DNA of 13,781 nt, from assembly GCA_050249455.1 (NCBI GenBank), contig JBFWQM010000150.1, forward strand, positions 1 through 13,781, given 5' to 3'. Below, piece after piece: positions 6,927 to 13,559 of the stretch. The notes under the pieces are model-generated. The model ran no database searches and was not told the origin of the DNA. It saw only the letters and a list, made by a program, of their open reading frames with translations. The stretch's first letter is position 1; every line of letters starts with the position of its first letter. Position numbers and translations under genes: made by a program. The stretch comes from JBFWQM01 sp050249455. GTDB taxonomy: Bacteria; Pseudomonadota; Alphaproteobacteria; MPNO01; VGEU01.

Positions 6927-7805
6927 ATGCAGAAGAAGTTCGACCGCAGCGCAGAGGACATCGGCAACGTCATCGCGCTTGAGCACGTCAACGTGCGGGT
7001 GCCGGACCAGCGGCTGGCCACCCTGTTCTACGTCGCCGGGCTCGGCCTGACGCGCGACCCGTATCTGATGACCAGCACAAACAACATGTGGGTCAACATC
7101 GGCCGCAGCCAGTTCCACATGCCGACCGGCGAGCCGCAGGTGCTGCGCGGCCGCACCGGCTTGGTGCTGCCTGACCGCGACAAGCTGCTGCAGCGGCTCG
7201 ACCGGGTGCGCGAGCAGCTCGACGGCACCCAGTTCGCGTTCGAGGCGCACAACGACTACGTCGACACCGTCTCGCCGTGGGGCAACAAGGTGCGCTGCCA
7301 CACGCCCGATCCGAAGTTCGGGCGCATCCTGATCGGCATCCCCTACGTCGAGCTCGACGTGCCGGTCGGCGCCGCGCAGGGCATCGCGCGCTTCTACCGC
7401 GAGATCATGGAGACCCACGCCAGCGTTGCGACCGAGGACGGGGTGGAGGTCGCCCACGTCATGGTCGGCCAGAACCAGGAATTCATCTTCCGCGAGACCA
7501 CGGTGCCACCGCCGCCCTACGACAAGCACCACATCCAGGTCTACGTCACCAACTTCTCGCGCCCGCACGCGCGCCTGCTGGAGCGCGGGCTGGTAACCGA
7601 GGAAAGCGACCAGTGGCAGTTCCGCTTCGAGGACCTCGTCGAGCCGGAGAGCAATCGGGTCCTGTTCAAGCTGGAGCACGAGGTGCGCTCGATGACGCAC
7701 CCGCTCTACGCCCGCCCGCTGGTCAACCGCAACCCCGACCAGACCAACATGGCCTTCGCGCAAGGCCACGAGGTGCAGCCCTGGGCGATGCCCTACGGGA
7801 TGTGA
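6927..7805 (+). CDS. Two-module VOC-superfamily protein (glyoxalase/extradiol dioxygenase fold)
   Basis: The 292-residue protein contains two paired beta-alpha-beta-beta-beta modules. The first begins IALEHVNVRVPD (about 16-27) and the second IPYVELDVPVGAA (138-150), with KHHIQVYVTNF (200-210) and VLFKLEHEVRS (245-255) as later strands. His20, His64, His201/202 and Glu250 sit where VOC enzymes place metal ligands. The superfamily includes glyoxalase I, 4-hydroxyphenylpyruvate dioxygenase and extradiol ring-cleavage dioxygenases. I cannot say which activity this protein has, although ring cleavage would suit the neighbours. GGAGG at 6917-6921 is 5 bases from the ATG at 6927 and only 2 from the ATG at 6924, and a GTG at 6915 would overlap it, so 6927 is the preferred start. 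The C-terminal tail after 255 (THPLYARPLVNRNPDQ) looks specific to a subfamily. It is the last gene of the run, 32 bases before a terminator-like hairpin. Confidence 0.82.
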   Translation: MQKKFDRSAEDIGNVIALEHVNVRVPDQRLATLFYVAGLGLTRDPYLMTSTNNMWVNIGRSQFHMPTGEPQVLRGRTGLVLPDRDKLLQRLDRVREQLDGTQFAFEAHNDYVDTVSPWGNKVRCHTPDPKFGRILIGIPYVELDVPVGAAQGIARFYREIMETHASVATEDGVEVAHVMVGQNQEFIFRETTVPPPPYDKHHIQVYVTNFSRPHARLLERGLVTEESDQWQFRFEDLVEPESNRVLFKLEHEVRSMTHPLYARPLVNRNPDQTNMAFAQGHEVQPWAMPYGM

Positions 7806-7833
7806 TCTGCACCCGATAAGATTTCGATCTCAC

Positions 7834-7863
7834 GTAGGGGCGGGTCTCAGACCCGCCCTTTTT
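7834..7863 (+). terminator. Terminator-like hairpin with T5 tail after the plus-strand run
   Basis: GGGCGGGTC (7838-7846) pairs with GACCCGCCC (7850-7858) around a 3-base loop and is followed by TTTTT at 7859-7863, as expected for intrinsic termination of the VOC-gene transcript. The preceding GTAGGGGCGG (7834-7843) recurs at 13043-13052, so the hairpin also belongs to a small repeat family. Read on the minus strand it has no T-tract. Confidence 0.7.
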
Positions 7864-7870
7864 CAGACGT

Positions 7871-7933
7871 GCTGCCGCAGGTCCGGCAGCCCCAACTCCA
7901 TCGTCATGGCCGTGACAAGAACGGCCATGACGA
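7871..7933. repeat. Two further perfect dyads in the convergent spacer
   Basis: GCTGCCG (7871-7877) pairs with CGGCAGC (7884-7890). TCGTCATGGCCGT (7901-7913) is perfectly complementary to ACGGCCATGACGA (7921-7933) around GACAAGA. The second is followed on the plus strand by an AT-rich ATTTATTGTAA stretch, unusual in this window. They lie between the convergent gene ends at 7805 and 7959 and may act as backup transcription stops or mRNA 3' end protectors. No T-run is seen on the minus side. Confidence 0.55.
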
Positions 7934-7958
7934 ATTTATTGTAACGCGGCCATCCGCC

Positions 7959-9221
7959 TCACACCGGCGCCGTCTCCTCGTCCGGCAGGAAGCCCGTCAC
8001 GTCGATGTCGTGCAGCAGATGCGGTGCGCCGTATTCTCGGATGATGCGGTACGGGTCGCGCGTGGCGTCGGCGCCGCGTTCGGCGGGCGGCTTGGTGCGC
8101 GCCTCCAGGTAGGCGCCGAGATGGCGCGAGTGCTCGACGATCGCCGTGTCGAAGCGGTGCTGCGTGCGGTCGTAGGCGGCGAGGCCGGCCGGGATGTCGC
8201 CGCCCGAGGCGGCGAGCGAGTCGGCCAGGCACTGCGCGTCGAGCGCGGCCTTGGTGACGCCGGCGGCGACGTGCGGGCGCGCGATGAAGGCGGCGTCGCC
8301 GATCATCGCGACCCGGCCGAAGGTCAGCCGCGGCGATTCCATGTCGGTGATCGCCTGCAAGAGCGGCTGCGCGGTGCGGGTCACCACCGCCGCCATCGCC
8401 GGCGCGAAGATCGCCTGCGCGGTCGCCTTGATGTCGGCGACCAGCTCGGGGCGGATCAGCGGCGGCGGGATTGCAATGCCGTGGTTCTTGCCGCTCGCGT
8501 CGGTGAACAGGTCCGCCATCGCGTCGTCCGCCGCTGGGCGGTACCAGATAAAGTAGACCCGCCGGTGGCCGCGCCGCATGTCCTCGCCGGCGCCGGGCAC
8601 CGCCATGGTCAGGCTCATCTCGCCTTCGGGGAAGCCGAAGATCAGCCGGCCGGCGAGCATCTCCAGCGTCTCGCGCGGCAGGTCGCGCTCCTCCACCATG
8701 CCGCGCCAGGCGACATAGCCGGCGTAGCGCGCCTGGACCTCGGGCAGGAACTGGCGGCGCACGGTGGAGTAAACCCCGTCGGCGGCGACCAGCACGTCGC
8801 CGGTGGCGCGGCTGCCGTCGGCGAAGACGGCGGTGACCGAGTCCGCGTCCTGCTCGACCCGCTCCAGGGTCATGCCGGCGCGGTAGATTTCGCCCGGCAC
8901 GTTGTCGCGCAGCGGCTGGTACACCCGCGACCACGCGCTGCCGACGGTCGGCCGCGGATGCTCGAACACCATGCGGCCGTCGCGGTCGGCCCAGCCGTAG
9001 CCGCGGTGCGCGACGCCGATCGAGGGGTCGAAGCGCGCGCCGATGCGGCGCATCACCTGCAGCAGTTCCTCGTTCATGCCGAGACCGGCGCCGCGGCCGG
9101 CCAGGTCGCCGACCGCGCGCTCGAACACGGTCGCCTTCCAGCCGATGGTGCGGAACATGCCGGCGGCCAGCAGCCCCCCGACGGAGCCGCCGATGATCAA
9201 TGCGTGCGGTTGACCGGCCAT
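7959..9221 (-). CDS. FAD-dependent aromatic hydroxylase, 2,6-dihydroxypyridine 3-monooxygenase-like
   Basis: This 420-residue class A flavoprotein monooxygenase has the FAD-binding GGSVGGL loop at 11-17, Glu34 for the ribose, a GRGAGLGM segment at 42-49, the ADGVYS DG-type motif at 146-151 (FAD/NAD(P)H contact) and the second FAD motif RVAMIGDAAFIARPHVAAG at 302-320. The GRGAG and GDAAF-ARPH-A-GVTKA wording and the length recall 2,6-dihydroxypyridine hydroxylase of nicotine degradation and its relatives. Such enzymes use NAD(P)H and O2 to hydroxylate an electron-rich ring, sometimes with loss of a carboxylate. The exact substrate is inference; the wider salicylate/UbiH-like FAD_binding_3 family is the fallback. 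The ATG at 9221 has a weak AGGACGAGG-type site upstream. It is the last gene of the minus-strand operon, 85 bases after the quinone oxidoreductase, with a GCCGGGC/GCCCGGC dyad (9265-9287) in between. Confidence 0.85.
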   Translation of the reverse strand: MAGQPHALIIGGSVGGLLAAGMFRTIGWKATVFERAVGDLAGRGAGLGMNEELLQVMRRIGARFDPSIGVAHRGYGWADRDGRMVFEHPRPTVGSAWSRVYQPLRDNVPGEIYRAGMTLERVEQDADSVTAVFADGSRATGDVLVAADGVYSTVRRQFLPEVQARYAGYVAWRGMVEERDLPRETLEMLAGRLIFGFPEGEMSLTMAVPGAGEDMRRGHRRVYFIWYRPAADDAMADLFTDASGKNHGIAIPPPLIRPELVADIKATAQAIFAPAMAAVVTRTAQPLLQAITDMESPRLTFGRVAMIGDAAFIARPHVAAGVTKAALDAQCLADSLAASGGDIPAGLAAYDRTQHRFDTAIVEHSRHLGAYLEARTKPPAERGADATRDPYRIIREYGAPHLLHDIDVTGFLPDEETAPV

Positions 9222-9264
9222 CGCCTCGTCCTGTCGATCGTTCGCGGCTGGCGCGCGCCGCGTT

Positions 9265-9287
9265 GCCGGGCATTGTACCCGCCCGGC
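9265..9287. repeat. Small dyad in the gap between MDR and FAD hydroxylase genes
   Basis: GCCGGGC at 9265-9271 is complementary to GCCCGGC at 9281-9287 with a 9-base loop. It sits in the 85-base gap of the minus-strand operon, the only real gap there. It may affect mRNA processing or partial termination before the hydroxylase gene. No T-run follows, so the function is speculative. Confidence 0.3.
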
Positions 9288-9306
9288 GGCAGGCCGATCC
9301 AGACTG

Positions 9307-10302
9307 CTAGCGGTCCTGCAGCAGGACGATGCGCCCGCGCGCGCTGCGGTCCTCGATGGCGCGCAGCGCGTCGCCGATCCGGGCGATCGGCAAGGTCGTG
9401 GTCGGCAGGGCGCGGATGCGGCCGGCCTCGTAGAGCGCGAACAGCTCGGCGAAGCAGGCGGCGGTCTTGTGCGGAACGCGCTTGCGGTAGTCGCCGATCT
9501 GCAGCCCCGTGACGTCGATGTTGCGCACCAGCAGGTAGTTCACCTTGAGCGTCGGGATGCGCCCGGCGGCGAAGCCGATCACCACCATGCGGCCGCACCA
9601 CGCCAGCGCGCGGATCGCGGCGTCGAAGATCGCGTCGCCCAGGGGATCAATGATGATGTCCGCGCCGCGGCCGTCGGTGACGGCATAGACCTGGTCGCGC
9701 AGCGACTCGTGCAGGTCGGGCCGGCCGAGGTCGATGATCGCGTCCGCACCGGCCGCGCGCGCCATGTCGAACTTCGCCGGATTGGCCGCGCCGGCCAGTA
9801 CCTTGGCCCCCAGCGCCTTGGCGAGCTGGATGGCGGCCAGCCCGACGCCGCCGGTCGCGCCCAGCACCAGCACCGTCTCGCCCGGCTGGTAGCGCCCGCG
9901 TTCGCGCAGCGAGAACCAGGCGGTGTCGTAGACCAGCGCCATCGACGCCGCGTCGGCGAACGGCATCGCATCGGGGATGCGGTGGCACTGCGTCGCCGGC
10001 ACCGCGATCAACTCGGCGAAGCCGCCGCCGGGCTCGCACATCGCCAGCACACGGTCGCCGACGGCGAACCCGGCGGCCTCGGCGCCGACCGCGCGCACGA
10101 TGCCGGCCGGCCCCTTGCCGGGGATGAACGGCAGCGGCGGCTTCGACTGGTGCTTGCCGCCGATCAGCACGAGATCGACGTAATTCGCAGCGGTGGCATG
10201 CACTTCCACCAGCAGGTCGCGCGGGCCGGGCGCCGGCGCCGGCGCCTCGCCCAGGACCGCGTTGCCGATCGGCCCGAACTCGTTGACGACGACGGCGCGC
10301 AC
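9307..10302 (-). CDS. Zinc-independent MDR family quinone oxidoreductase / NADPH-dependent alkene reductase
   Basis: The 331-residue protein matches the quinone oxidoreductase branch of the medium-chain dehydrogenase/reductase superfamily. It has the N-terminal GroES-like domain (NYVDLVLIGGKHQ at about 40-52, PFIPGKGPAG at about 58-67, GDRVLAM at 82-88) and a Rossmann domain with GATGGVG at 148-154 for NADP(H). The Cys/His zinc ligands of alcohol dehydrogenases are absent, as usual in this branch. Members reduce quinones, enones or enoyl-CoA type double bonds, so it may reduce an unsaturated ring-derived intermediate. I chose the GTG at 10302 (MRAVVVNEFG) because GGAGG lies 7 bases upstream. 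The frame stays open to 10749, but that part is the complement of the ligase gene in another register. The start is only 14 bases after the ligase stop, indicating co-transcription. Confidence 0.88.
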   Translation of the reverse strand: MRAVVVNEFGPIGNAVLGEAPAPAPGPRDLLVEVHATAANYVDLVLIGGKHQSKPPLPFIPGKGPAGIVRAVGAEAAGFAVGDRVLAMCEPGGGFAELIAVPATQCHRIPDAMPFADAASMALVYDTAWFSLRERGRYQPGETVLVLGATGGVGLAAIQLAKALGAKVLAGAANPAKFDMARAAGADAIIDLGRPDLHESLRDQVYAVTDGRGADIIIDPLGDAIFDAAIRALAWCGRMVVIGFAAGRIPTLKVNYLLVRNIDVTGLQIGDYRKRVPHKTAACFAELFALYEAGRIRALPTTTLPIARIGDALRAIEDRSARGRIVLLQDR

Positions 10303-10316
10303 GGGCGTTCCTCCGG

Positions 10317-11960
10317 TCAGGCGGTGGCGGGCGCCCGCACCGGCTGCGGCACCGCGCGGCCGTCGGCGATCCACTGCTGGATGTCGCGCTTCTGGATCTT
10401 GCCGTTGCTCATCAGCGGGATGTCGTCCAGCACGAGGGTGAACTCCGGCATCTCGTAGCGGGACAGGCCCGATGCGCCCAGGTGGTCGAGCATGCCGGCC
10501 ACGCTGGCGCCCGGCTTCAGCATGACGGCCAGGCACACCCGCTCGCCCAGCCGCTGATCGGGGACCGGCACCACTGCCGCCCGTACTACCCCGGCGTGGC
10601 CCATCGCCAGCTCCTCGATCTTCGCCGGGTTGATGTTGTGGCCGCCGCGGATGATGACCTCCTTCTTGCGCCCGGTCAGGCGCAGGTAGCCGGCCTCGTC
10701 GACCCAGCCCAGGTCGCCGGTGACGAACCAGCCGTCGGCGTTGAAGCACGCCTCGGTCGCGAGCTGGTCGTCGAAATAGCCCAGCATCAGGCTGGCGCCG
10801 CGGCCGGCGACCATGCCGATGCGCCCGGCCGGCAGCATCACGTCCGGGTCGTCCGGGTCGAACACCCGCACCTCGTAGCCGGTGCAGGCCCGCCCGCAGG
10901 TGCCGGTGATCAGCGCCGGGTCGTCGCCGGGCCGGGTGTACTGGTGCGCGTTGGTCTCGGTCATGCCATAGCCCGACTGCGGCTCGATCCCGCGCTCCAG
11001 CAGCTCCGCCAGCACCGCGGGCGGCGAGGCGGCGCCCGACACCCGGAAGCCGGTCAGCCGGCCGAGGCGGGTCATGCCGCGGCGGCGCATCTCGTCCAGC
11101 AGGTCGATCGCGTGGGTAGGCACGCCGATCAGGTAGGTCGCGCCCACCGCGACCAGCCGGTCGGCCAGGCTGTCGCCGCGCGGCAGGTCGTGGATGACAT
11201 AGGTCGCCCCGCCCACGATCGCGGTCAGCAGCGAGCCGAGGCCGAGGTTGTGGCTGAACGGGCTCAGCGAATAGACCACCGAGTCCCGCCCGATCCGCCA
11301 GTCGCGCGAGATCGCCCGCGCGGTGACCAGCAGCGTGTTGTCGCTGTGCATGACGCCCTTCGGCCGCCCCGTCGAGCCCGAGGTGAAGGCGAGGTAGACG
11401 ACCCGGTTCGGGTCGCGCGATTCCGGCGGCGGCGGAGCGGCCTCGGTCTGCCCGGCGAACGCCGCCTCAGCCCCGGCCGGCGCCAGCCGGTAGACGTGGC
11501 GCAGCCAGCCCATGTCGCGGGCCTCGGCCACGATGTCGGCGCCGGCCGCGTCGGCCCCGAAGCCATCCTGCCACACCAGCGCGGCGGCGCGCATCCGCTC
11601 CATCAGCGCCACGACCTCCGCCACCGTATGGTTGCGGTGGGGCGACGGGCAGCACACCAGCCCGTTGCGCGAACAGGCCAGCAGCGCGACGACCGACTCG
11701 AGGCGGTCCGGCATCCACAGCGCCACCCGCTGGCCCGGCCGCACGCCGCGGCGCCACAGGTCGGCGGCGAAGGCGGTGGCGGCCTCGGCGAGCTGGCGCC
11801 AGGTCAGCGACCGCGCCCGGTCGCGCACCGCGACCGCGTCCGGGGTGCGCGCGGCATGGCCGGCGGCGACCTGCCAGATGGTTTCGTCTCGCCAGAAGCC
11901 CTGGCGGTAGTGGGTTTCGATCGCCGCCGCGCTGAGCAGCGACAGGACGGTGGACGCCAT
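10317..11960 (-). CDS. AMP-forming acyl-/aryl-CoA ligase
   Basis: A 547-residue ANL-superfamily adenylating enzyme that activates a carboxylic acid as acyl-AMP and transfers it to CoA. Visible core motifs are the P-loop TSGSTGRPKGV (193-203), YGMTET (331-336), the ATP-ribose Asp416 in WFVTGDLGW, the hinge region TGRKKEVIIRGGHNI (429-443) and the C-terminal catalytic Lys521 in MSNGKIQKRDI. The opening (YRQGFWRDETIWQVAAGHA) and overall wording resemble cyclohexanecarboxylate-CoA and related medium-chain or alicyclic ligases more than classical benzoate ligases, but the substrate is not readable. I chose the ATG at 11960, with a GAGG site 9 bases upstream. Longer starts at 12002 and 12047 would consume the whole divergent spacer and overlap the start of the MBL gene. 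It is first in a minus-strand operon with the MDR and FAD hydroxylase genes. Confidence 0.9.
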   Translation of the reverse strand: MASTVLSLLSAAAIETHYRQGFWRDETIWQVAAGHAARTPDAVAVRDRARSLTWRQLAEAATAFAADLWRRGVRPGQRVALWMPDRLESVVALLACSRNGLVCCPSPHRNHTVAEVVALMERMRAAALVWQDGFGADAAGADIVAEARDMGWLRHVYRLAPAGAEAAFAGQTEAAPPPPESRDPNRVVYLAFTSGSTGRPKGVMHSDNTLLVTARAISRDWRIGRDSVVYSLSPFSHNLGLGSLLTAIVGGATYVIHDLPRGDSLADRLVAVGATYLIGVPTHAIDLLDEMRRRGMTRLGRLTGFRVSGAASPPAVLAELLERGIEPQSGYGMTETNAHQYTRPGDDPALITGTCGRACTGYEVRVFDPDDPDVMLPAGRIGMVAGRGASLMLGYFDDQLATEACFNADGWFVTGDLGWVDEAGYLRLTGRKKEVIIRGGHNINPAKIEELAMGHAGVVRAAVVPVPDQRLGERVCLAVMLKPGASVAGMLDHLGASGLSRYEMPEFTLVLDDIPLMSNGKIQKRDIQQWIADGRAVPQPVRAPATA

Positions 11961-12045
11961 GCGATACGGCCTCGGAATGCTCGCCCGTGCGGACCATTTC
12001 ATATAGAACGGCGAACGCAAATTCGAGAGGGAGATCGCCCCGGAC
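11961..12045. promoter_or_regulatory. Divergent promoter region between CoA ligase and MBL hydrolase genes
   Basis: These 85 bases separate two divergent starts, so both promoters must lie here or inside the genes. The stretch contains the most AT-rich patch of the neighbourhood (ATTTCATATAGAAC, about 11996-12009), which could supply TATAGA on the plus strand or TATATG on the minus strand as a -10. I could not find a matching -35 for either at 16-18 bases. An AGGGAG site precedes the MBL start at about 12028-12033. Confidence 0.35.
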
Positions 12046-13032
12046 ATGCCGCTCTGGGCCTATACCAAGGGGCTGCACGACCTCGGCAACGGCTGCTGGG
12101 CGTGGCTGCAGCCGGACGGCGGCTGGGGGTGGAGCAACGCCGGCCTGATCGCCGACGGCGAGGCGACCCTGCTGGTCGATACCCTGTTCGACCTGAAGCT
12201 GACCGCCGGGATGCTGGCCGCCATGCGCGACGCCGTGCCGGCGGCCAGGGACATCGGCACCCTGGTCAACACCCACGCCAACGGCGACCACACCTACGGC
12301 AACCAGCTCGTCCGGGGGGCGGAAATCGTCGCCTCCCGCTCGTGCCGCGACGAGATGGAGCGCCGCCCGCCCGAGGCCTTCATCGACCGCGTCCGGAACT
12401 GGCGGGCGGAAGGCGAGAGCGGCCGGCTGATCTGGGAACTGATGGGCCGCAAGTTCGACTTCGACGGCATCGTCAACGTGCTGCCGACCCACACGTTCGA
12501 GCGCGAGCTGGCGCTGACCGTCGGCGACAAGCGGGTGGAGCTGGTCAATGTCGGCCCGGCGCACACCCGCGGCGACACCCTGGTCCACGTACCCGCCGAC
12601 CGCACGGTCTTCACCGGCGACATCATCTTTTCCGGCGGCCACCCGGTGATGTGGGCCGGCCCGGTCGACAACTGGATCGCCGCGTGCGACCGCATCCTCG
12701 CCTGGGACGTCGAGACCGTGGTGCCCGGCCACGGCCCGATCGGCGGCAAGGGCGCGGTGCGCGACCTGCGCGAATACCTGACCACCTTGCGCGATGCCGC
12801 GCGTGCCCGCTACGACGCCGGCCTCGACTGGGTCGCCGCGGCGGAAGAGATCGTGGCCGACCACTTCACCCACTGGATCGACCGCGAACGCGTCTTCGTC
12901 AACGTCAACAGCCTGTACCGCGAGTTCTCCGGCGACCGGAAGCCGCTCGCCGTCACCAAGGTCTACGAGGCGATGGCGCGGTGGTACTGGGCGAACCGGG
13001 ACGCGCACCACGACGGGTGCGCGGGGCATTGA
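12046..13032 (+). CDS. MBL-fold metallo-hydrolase with variant HxNxDH metal motif
   Basis: A 328-residue metallo-beta-lactamase-fold protein. The signature region reads NTHANGDHTYGN, so the usual H-x-H-x-D-H is His77-x-Asn79-x-Asp81-His82, with Asn in place of the second His. The remaining ligands are present: His173 in GPAHTRGD, Asp192 in FTGDIIF and His229 in VPGHGP. The fold hosts thioesterases, lactonases, glyoxalase II, persulfide dioxygenases and others; with a CoA ligase opposite, thioester or lactone hydrolysis is a reasonable guess. The C-terminal 90 residues are helical (DAARARYDAGLDW, VNSLYREFSGD) and add a family-specific cap. An AGGGAG site precedes the ATG. There is no signal peptide, so it is cytoplasmic. 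It is followed after 110 bases by the rhodanese gene, with a double-hairpin repeat filling most of the gap. My recollection is that the Asn variant is shared by a subfamily rather than being a private mutation. Confidence 0.87.
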   Translation: MPLWAYTKGLHDLGNGCWAWLQPDGGWGWSNAGLIADGEATLLVDTLFDLKLTAGMLAAMRDAVPAARDIGTLVNTHANGDHTYGNQLVRGAEIVASRSCRDEMERRPPEAFIDRVRNWRAEGESGRLIWELMGRKFDFDGIVNVLPTHTFERELALTVGDKRVELVNVGPAHTRGDTLVHVPADRTVFTGDIIFSGGHPVMWAGPVDNWIAACDRILAWDVETVVPGHGPIGGKGAVRDLREYLTTLRDAARARYDAGLDWVAAAEEIVADHFTHWIDRERVFVNVNSLYREFSGDRKPLAVTKVYEAMARWYWANRDAHHDGCAGH

Positions 13033-13042
13033 CGTATGATCC

Positions 13043-13121
13043 GTAGGGGCGGATCAGGTCCGCCCTGTCGATGCAGACGACGATGTGGCGGATGGAGGGC
13101 GCGTCTGAGACGCGCCCCTAC
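13043..13121. repeat. Paired inverted GTAGGGGCG hairpin element
   Basis: GTAGGGGCG at 13043-13051 and its complement CGCCCCTAC at 13113-13121 form the outer ends. Just inside are two hairpins, GGGCGGA/TCCGCCC (13047-13053 with 13059-13065) and GGGCGCGTC/GACGCGCCC (13097-13105 with 13109-13117), with 31 bases between them. The left half begins like the hairpin at 7834-7858. The element starts 10 bases after the MBL stop and ends 21 bases before the rhodanese start, covering most of the spacer. Confidence 0.8.
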
Positions 13122-13142
13122 ACAAGGCCAGGGAGGCGAACG

Positions 13143-13559
13143 GTGCCGCAGAAAATCGTGAAGTCCGCGATGGACATGGTGAAGGAGGCCGACGACGCCG
13201 TCCGCACGCTCAGCGTCGAGGAGGCGCTGGCGATGCACGGCCGCGCCGACGTGATCTTCATCGACCTGCGCGACATCCGCGAGCTCGCCAAGACCGGTCG
13301 GGTGAAGGGCGCGCACCACGTGCCGCGCGGCATGCTGGAGTTCTGGATCGACCCGGCAAGCCCGTACCACAAGCCGTTCTTCCTGGAGGACAAGACGTTC
13401 GTCTTCTACTGCGGCGGCGGCTGGCGGTCGGCGCTGGCGGCGAAGACGGCGCAGGACATGGGCCTGACCCCGGTCGCGCACATGGCCGGCGGCATGGGGG
13501 CATGGGCCAAAGCGGGCGGGCCAATCGACCCGCCCAAGGACAGCAAGGAAGCGACATGA
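13143..13559 (+). CDS. Single-domain rhodanese-like protein
   Basis: A 138-residue protein with one rhodanese domain. It has the substrate-loop region VIFIDLRDIRELAKTGRVKG (37-56), the conserved GAHHVPRG (56-63) and the catalytic loop YCGGGWRSA with Cys90 as the persulfide-forming cysteine and Arg95 closing the loop, followed by MAGGMGAW (114-121). Single-domain rhodaneses carry sulfane sulfur from thiosulfate or persulfides to acceptors. I chose the GTG at 13143 because GGGAGG lies 6-7 bases upstream. The frame continues back to an ATG at 13071, but that extension lies wholly in the palindromic element. Its last bases overlap the next UbiD start as ATGA, so the two are probably translationally coupled. 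Why a rhodanese accompanies a decarboxylase is not evident; a sulfur-containing substrate, redox defence or an accessory role are possibilities. Confidence 0.88.
   Translation: MPQKIVKSAMDMVKEADDAVRTLSVEEALAMHGRADVIFIDLRDIRELAKTGRVKGAHHVPRGMLEFWIDPASPYHKPFFLEDKTFVFYCGGGWRSALAAKTAQDMGLTPVAHMAGGMGAWAKAGGPIDPPKDSKEAT

Noticed and set aside
9307..10749. Apparent N-terminal extension of the MDR oxidoreductase (480 codons)
   Set aside because: The extra 149 codons are an off-register reading of the ligase gene. The GTG at 10302 has a GGAGG site and the expected family N-terminus.
12012..12025. CGAA-N6-TTCG dyad as an operator in the divergent spacer
   Set aside because: Four-base arms are expected by chance and no second copy is present nearby.
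11961..12047. Longer N-terminus of the CoA ligase
   Set aside because: It would fill the entire divergent spacer and overlap the MBL start, leaving no room for promoters. The homology-like region begins after 11960.
10482..13046. An 854-codon plus-strand open frame spanning the CoA ligase and MBL genes
   Set aside because: It is antisense to the ligase and out of register with the MBL gene, and its composition is dominated by Arg, His and Gly. It is a GC artefact, not a giant gene or fusion.
13071..13142. ATG start for the rhodanese
   Set aside because: The extension lies inside the inverted-repeat element. The GTG at 13143 has a good ribosome site and gives the usual domain length.
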